DNA of 64,000 nt from WGAL01 sp964570865. Its GTDB lineage: Bacteria > Bacteroidota > Ignavibacteria > Ignavibacteriales > Melioribacteraceae. Under the pieces are notes generated by a model. It searched no databases, had not been told where the DNA came from, and saw nothing but the letters and a program-made list of their open reading frames with translations. Below, in pieces: positions 62,068-64,000 of this stretch. Where the stretch lies: positions 1 through 64,000 of the forward strand of contig CAZMZM010000004.1 in assembly GCA_964570865.1 (NCBI GenBank), in the 5' to 3' direction. Position 1 is the first letter of the stretch. Each line of letters begins with the position of its first letter. The translations under genes and the position numbers were made by a program.

Positions 62068-62095
62068 ATAGTTACTTGCAATAGAAAATATTTTT

Positions 62096-62126
62096 AAGAG
62101 CGATTATTCAATCGCTCTTTTTTTTT
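62096..62126 (+). terminator. Intrinsic terminator after the nuclease gene
   Basis: Stem AAGAGCGAT/ATCGCTCTT with loop TATTCA and a long T run. Confidence 0.9.
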
Positions 62127-62293
62127 GTAATCTCAATGGTAAATTTTTCCTTAACATAGAGTGAAATCTGCCATTTTGAAAAGCCGGGTTTTAACGGATG
62201 ATTAAGTATCTCAAACGGAGTAATGTCGGAAATATCGAGTATTTCTATGATTTTATTAGATGAAATTATAGAAGAGAAGTAGGGGCAAGATAA
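62107..62293 (-). pseudogene. Possible gene remnant without a start codon
   Basis: The minus strand is open for about 60 codons, ending in a TGA at about 62106 inside the preceding terminator hairpin. The translation looks protein-like: IIEILDISDITPFEILN, then HPLKPGFSKWQISLYV and KEKFTIEITKKKSD. There is no ATG, GTG or TTG in frame before the upstream stop near 62311, so it cannot start normally. It may be the 3' end of a lost gene, or chance. No family is recognised. Confidence 0.3.
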
Positions 62294-62320
62294 TAAAAAA
62301 GTCCGGCATTAAACCGGACT
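62294..62320 (-). terminator. Intrinsic terminator for the leftward 88-aa gene
   Basis: Read on the minus strand: stem AGTCCGG/CCGGACT with a short loop, followed by six T. It lies just after the stop of the 88-residue gene. Confidence 0.85.
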
Positions 62321-62326
62321 GAAAGT

Positions 62327-62593
62327 TTAATCTAATTTAAGAAGGAACACCCACGATTGGTTTTCGACGAGCGGGGAAGCCTCATTATTTTTAACCAAGT
62401 CTGCCATTAGCTCCTTACTTAAATTTTCTAATTCGGTATATGATAACTTAATCTTTTTCGAATCGAAATAGTTTTTTATTGCAAATTGCACATCTCTTAA
62501 GAAGATGTTCGATTTGTAATAAACAGGAAATGTGTTTGACATATATTTGAAAAAGTTAGACTTATTATTTATTAATTCTTGAAGATGATTCAT
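62327..62593 (-). CDS. Small hypothetical protein (88 aa)
   Basis: Not recognised. The 88-residue product is soluble and helical, rich in Lys, Asn, Leu and Phe, with no signal peptide: ELINNKSNFFKYMSN, VQFAIKNYFDSKKIKLSY and TELENLSKELMADLV suggest a helical bundle. GGAGAATTCG before the ATG gives a reasonable ribosome-binding site, and a clean terminator follows, both supporting a real gene. It lies 34 bases downstream of nuoN on the same strand and may be the last gene of that operon. Confidence 0.6.
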   Translation of the reverse strand: MNHLQELINNKSNFFKYMSNTFPVYYKSNIFLRDVQFAIKNYFDSKKIKLSYTELENLSKELMADLVKNNEASPLVENQSWVFLLKLD

Positions 62594-62627
62594 CGAATTC
62601 TCCGGTTAAAAAACTTCATGTTAATTA

Positions 62628-64000
62628 TTAAAGTCCCAGCAAATGAATTGACTGCTGAGCCAAATCAACTATTGTTTGGAAAAAGATACCGAACAATAAA
62701 GTCGGAATTGCCAATATCAGCAACATTGTTTTGTCAAAAATCGGAGCATCTATTTTTGGAGTCATTTCATTCGGTTTATTGAAATACATATGTTTCATAA
62801 TCCGCATATAATAATAAACCGACAATGTTGCGTTCAGTAAACCGATTACTGCGAGAGCAATAAGTTTAGCATCAACCAACGCTATAAAAATATAAAGTTT
62901 GCCGATAAAACCTGCAAAGGGCGGAACGCCTGACAACGAAAATAAGAATATTCCAAATACAACTCCAATCAGCGGACTGGTTTTTCCTAAGCCGTCATAA
63001 TCATTAATATCTTCGCTCCCGATTTTATTGCGAACAACCATTACGGTGTAGAAAGCGCCAAGGTTCATCAATAAATAAAATACGAAATAAACTAAAATAG
63101 CCAAGAGCGATTCATTGGAGAATGCGGCAAATGCTGCAATGAGGTATCCTGCATGTGCAATACTCGAATATGCAAGAAGCCGTTTTAAATTATCCTGCCA
63201 AAGTGCTACCAAGTTACCAACAGACATTGTAAGGATTGCAATTAAGATAATAAATGTTCTCCAATCAACTCCTGAAATTAATGTCCAAAAACCGTGACTA
63301 TCAACGCTTGAAACAAATCCCAATTGAATTACTCGTACCATGAATGCAAAACCGGCTGCTTTACTTGCCACAGAAAGGTAAGCGGTAATTGGTAAGGGAG
63401 CGCCTTCGTAAACGTCAGGAGTCCAGAAATGAAACGGTACGGCGGAAATCTTGTAACCAATTCCAACAAACACCAGAATTGAGGCGATTGTCATTGTAAT
63501 AAATTCAAATCCTTGAATATTACCCGCAGCAGCAATTGCATGCAGATTTGTAGTGCCGTAAAGTCCGTATATCAGAGAAATACCAAACAACATAATTCCG
63601 GAAGAAACCGAACCGTAAATCATATACTTTAATGATGATTCCGACGGGCGTTTTTGCAATTTTAAAAATCCGGCTAAAACATATGAAGAAAGCGACATTA
63701 ACTCAACGGAGACATAAATTAAGATAAAATCCGTGGCAGAAGAGAGGAACATCATTCCTAAAATCATACCAAACATTAATGTGTAATACTCGCCGGAACG
63801 TGCCGTTACCGATTTAATTTCATCTGACGAAATCGACATTAAGATTACTACAACAGATGAAACGACAATAATCATTTTAATAAACGTACTGAACGGGTCA
63901 AGGGCAAATAATCCTATAGTTGAACCGGGCCGAGTAAAGAATGCTGCAGCTGTTTGACCGAATTGCGCTACTAACAGTAAAAATGTTACTACTAATCCCG
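62628..64000 (-). CDS. nuoN: NADH-quinone oxidoreductase subunit N (5' truncated by window edge)
   Basis: The frame has no stop up to base 64000, so the gene extends beyond the window; a Met at 63875 is internal, since the upstream codons continue the membrane protein (QFGQTAAAFFTRPG, GLFALDPFSTFIK). At least twelve membrane helices. Proton-pump family features: FILIYVSVELMSLSSYVLAG, the Lys/His-bearing helices around AVPFHFWTPDVYEGAPLPIT, RLLAYSSIAHAGYLIAAF and SLSGVPPFAGFIGKLYIF. NuoN is one of three antiporter-like subunits of complex I and is normally the last nuo gene, consistent with this position. Confidence 0.94.
   Translation of the reverse strand, partial: GLVVTFLLLVAQFGQTAAAFFTRPGSTIGLFALDPFSTFIKMIIVVSSVVVILMSISSDEIKSVTARSGEYYTLMFGMILGMMFLSSATDFILIYVSVELMSLSSYVLAGFLKLQKRPSESSLKYMIYGSVSSGIMLFGISLIYGLYGTTNLHAIAAAGNIQGFEFITMTIASILVFVGIGYKISAVPFHFWTPDVYEGAPLPITAYLSVASKAAGFAFMVRVIQLGFVSSVDSHGFWTLISGVDWRTFIILIAILTMSVGNLVALWQDNLKRLLAYSSIAHAGYLIAAFAAFSNESLLAILVYFVFYLLMNLGAFYTVMVVRNKIGSEDINDYDGLGKTSPLIGVVFGIFLFSLSGVPPFAGFIGKLYIFIALVDAKLIALAVIGLLNATLSVYYYMRIMKHMYFNKPNEMTPKIDAPIFDKTMLLILAIPTLLFGIFFQTIVDLAQQSIHLLGL

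Overview
The window looks like part of a chromosome from an AT-rich Gram-negative bacterium of the Bacteroidota/Ignavibacteriota (FCB) group, most likely an Ignavibacteria-type organism. Evidence: a type IX secretion sorting tail (the NYPNPFNPTT motif) on a secreted nuclease; Bacteroidota-style promoters of the form TTTG-N18/19-TAnnTT before a tRNA and other genes; LPS transport and core-heptose genes; and menaquinone and complex I genes. The assignment rests on protein style and motifs read by eye, not on a search. Most of the window is ordinary core genome, densely packed and often translationally coupled.

Layout. 1-348 (-): partial polytopic membrane protein, O-antigen ligase/polymerase-like. 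608-6512 (+): small conserved protein, Gfo/Idh/MocA dehydrogenase, LEA-type lipoprotein, ROK sugar kinase, LptD and a PIN/NYN-type protein. A convergent hairpin separates these from 6560-12468 (-), a two-gene secreted protease operon: an M1+M28+PDZ fusion and an M16 peptidase. 12668-15463 (+): glmS and a carbamate kinase, then tRNA-Phe(GAA) and tRNA-Ser(GCT). 15899-17595 is the only accessory-looking stretch: a lone LOV-like PAS protein lacking the photo-adduct cysteine, flanked by attC-like GTATAAC boxes and decayed-looking sequence. 17596-34088 (+): rpsO-pnp, dus, RNase G, a small transaldolase, gcvT, a ComB-like phosphatase, ftsK-lolA-flippase-like protein, an outer-membrane barrel, uppP, a periplasmic cyclophilin, an NSS transporter with a 35-residue MetS-like subunit, and holA. 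34196-35671: an ECF sigma factor with its probable membrane anti-sigma factor, then rpmE.

35958-50490 (+): a propeller protein, split heptose kinase/adenylyltransferase (hldE1, hldE2), a TamB-like protein broken by an artificial 100-N gap, RNase R, a three-module protease/propeller/Omp85 protein, and a TlpA-like lipoprotein. 50512-55655 (-): menaquinone methyltransferase, a PAP2 membrane phosphatase, MgtE, RsmA and an MFS transporter. 56081-60492 (+): a three-gene 2-oxoacid:acceptor oxidoreductase in which the gamma subunit is fused to a GltD-like flavoprotein and a ferredoxin. 60679-62067 (+): a T9SS-targeted endonuclease. The window ends in a small unknown protein and the 5'-truncated nuoN (-).

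Common theme: many genes serve the envelope. LptD, ADP-heptose synthesis, TamB, an Omp85-type barrel, LolA, UppP and a periplasmic PPIase build the outer membrane; the secreted peptidases and T9SS nuclease point to degradation of external protein and DNA; the oxoacid oxidoreductase, complex I and menaquinone methyltransferase form the energy side. I found no CRISPR array, transposase, prophage or defence island. The best candidates for new biology are the PorG-GltD-ferredoxin fusion, the protease-propeller-Omp85 protein, the double peptidase, and the Cys-less LOV protein with cassette-like flanks.
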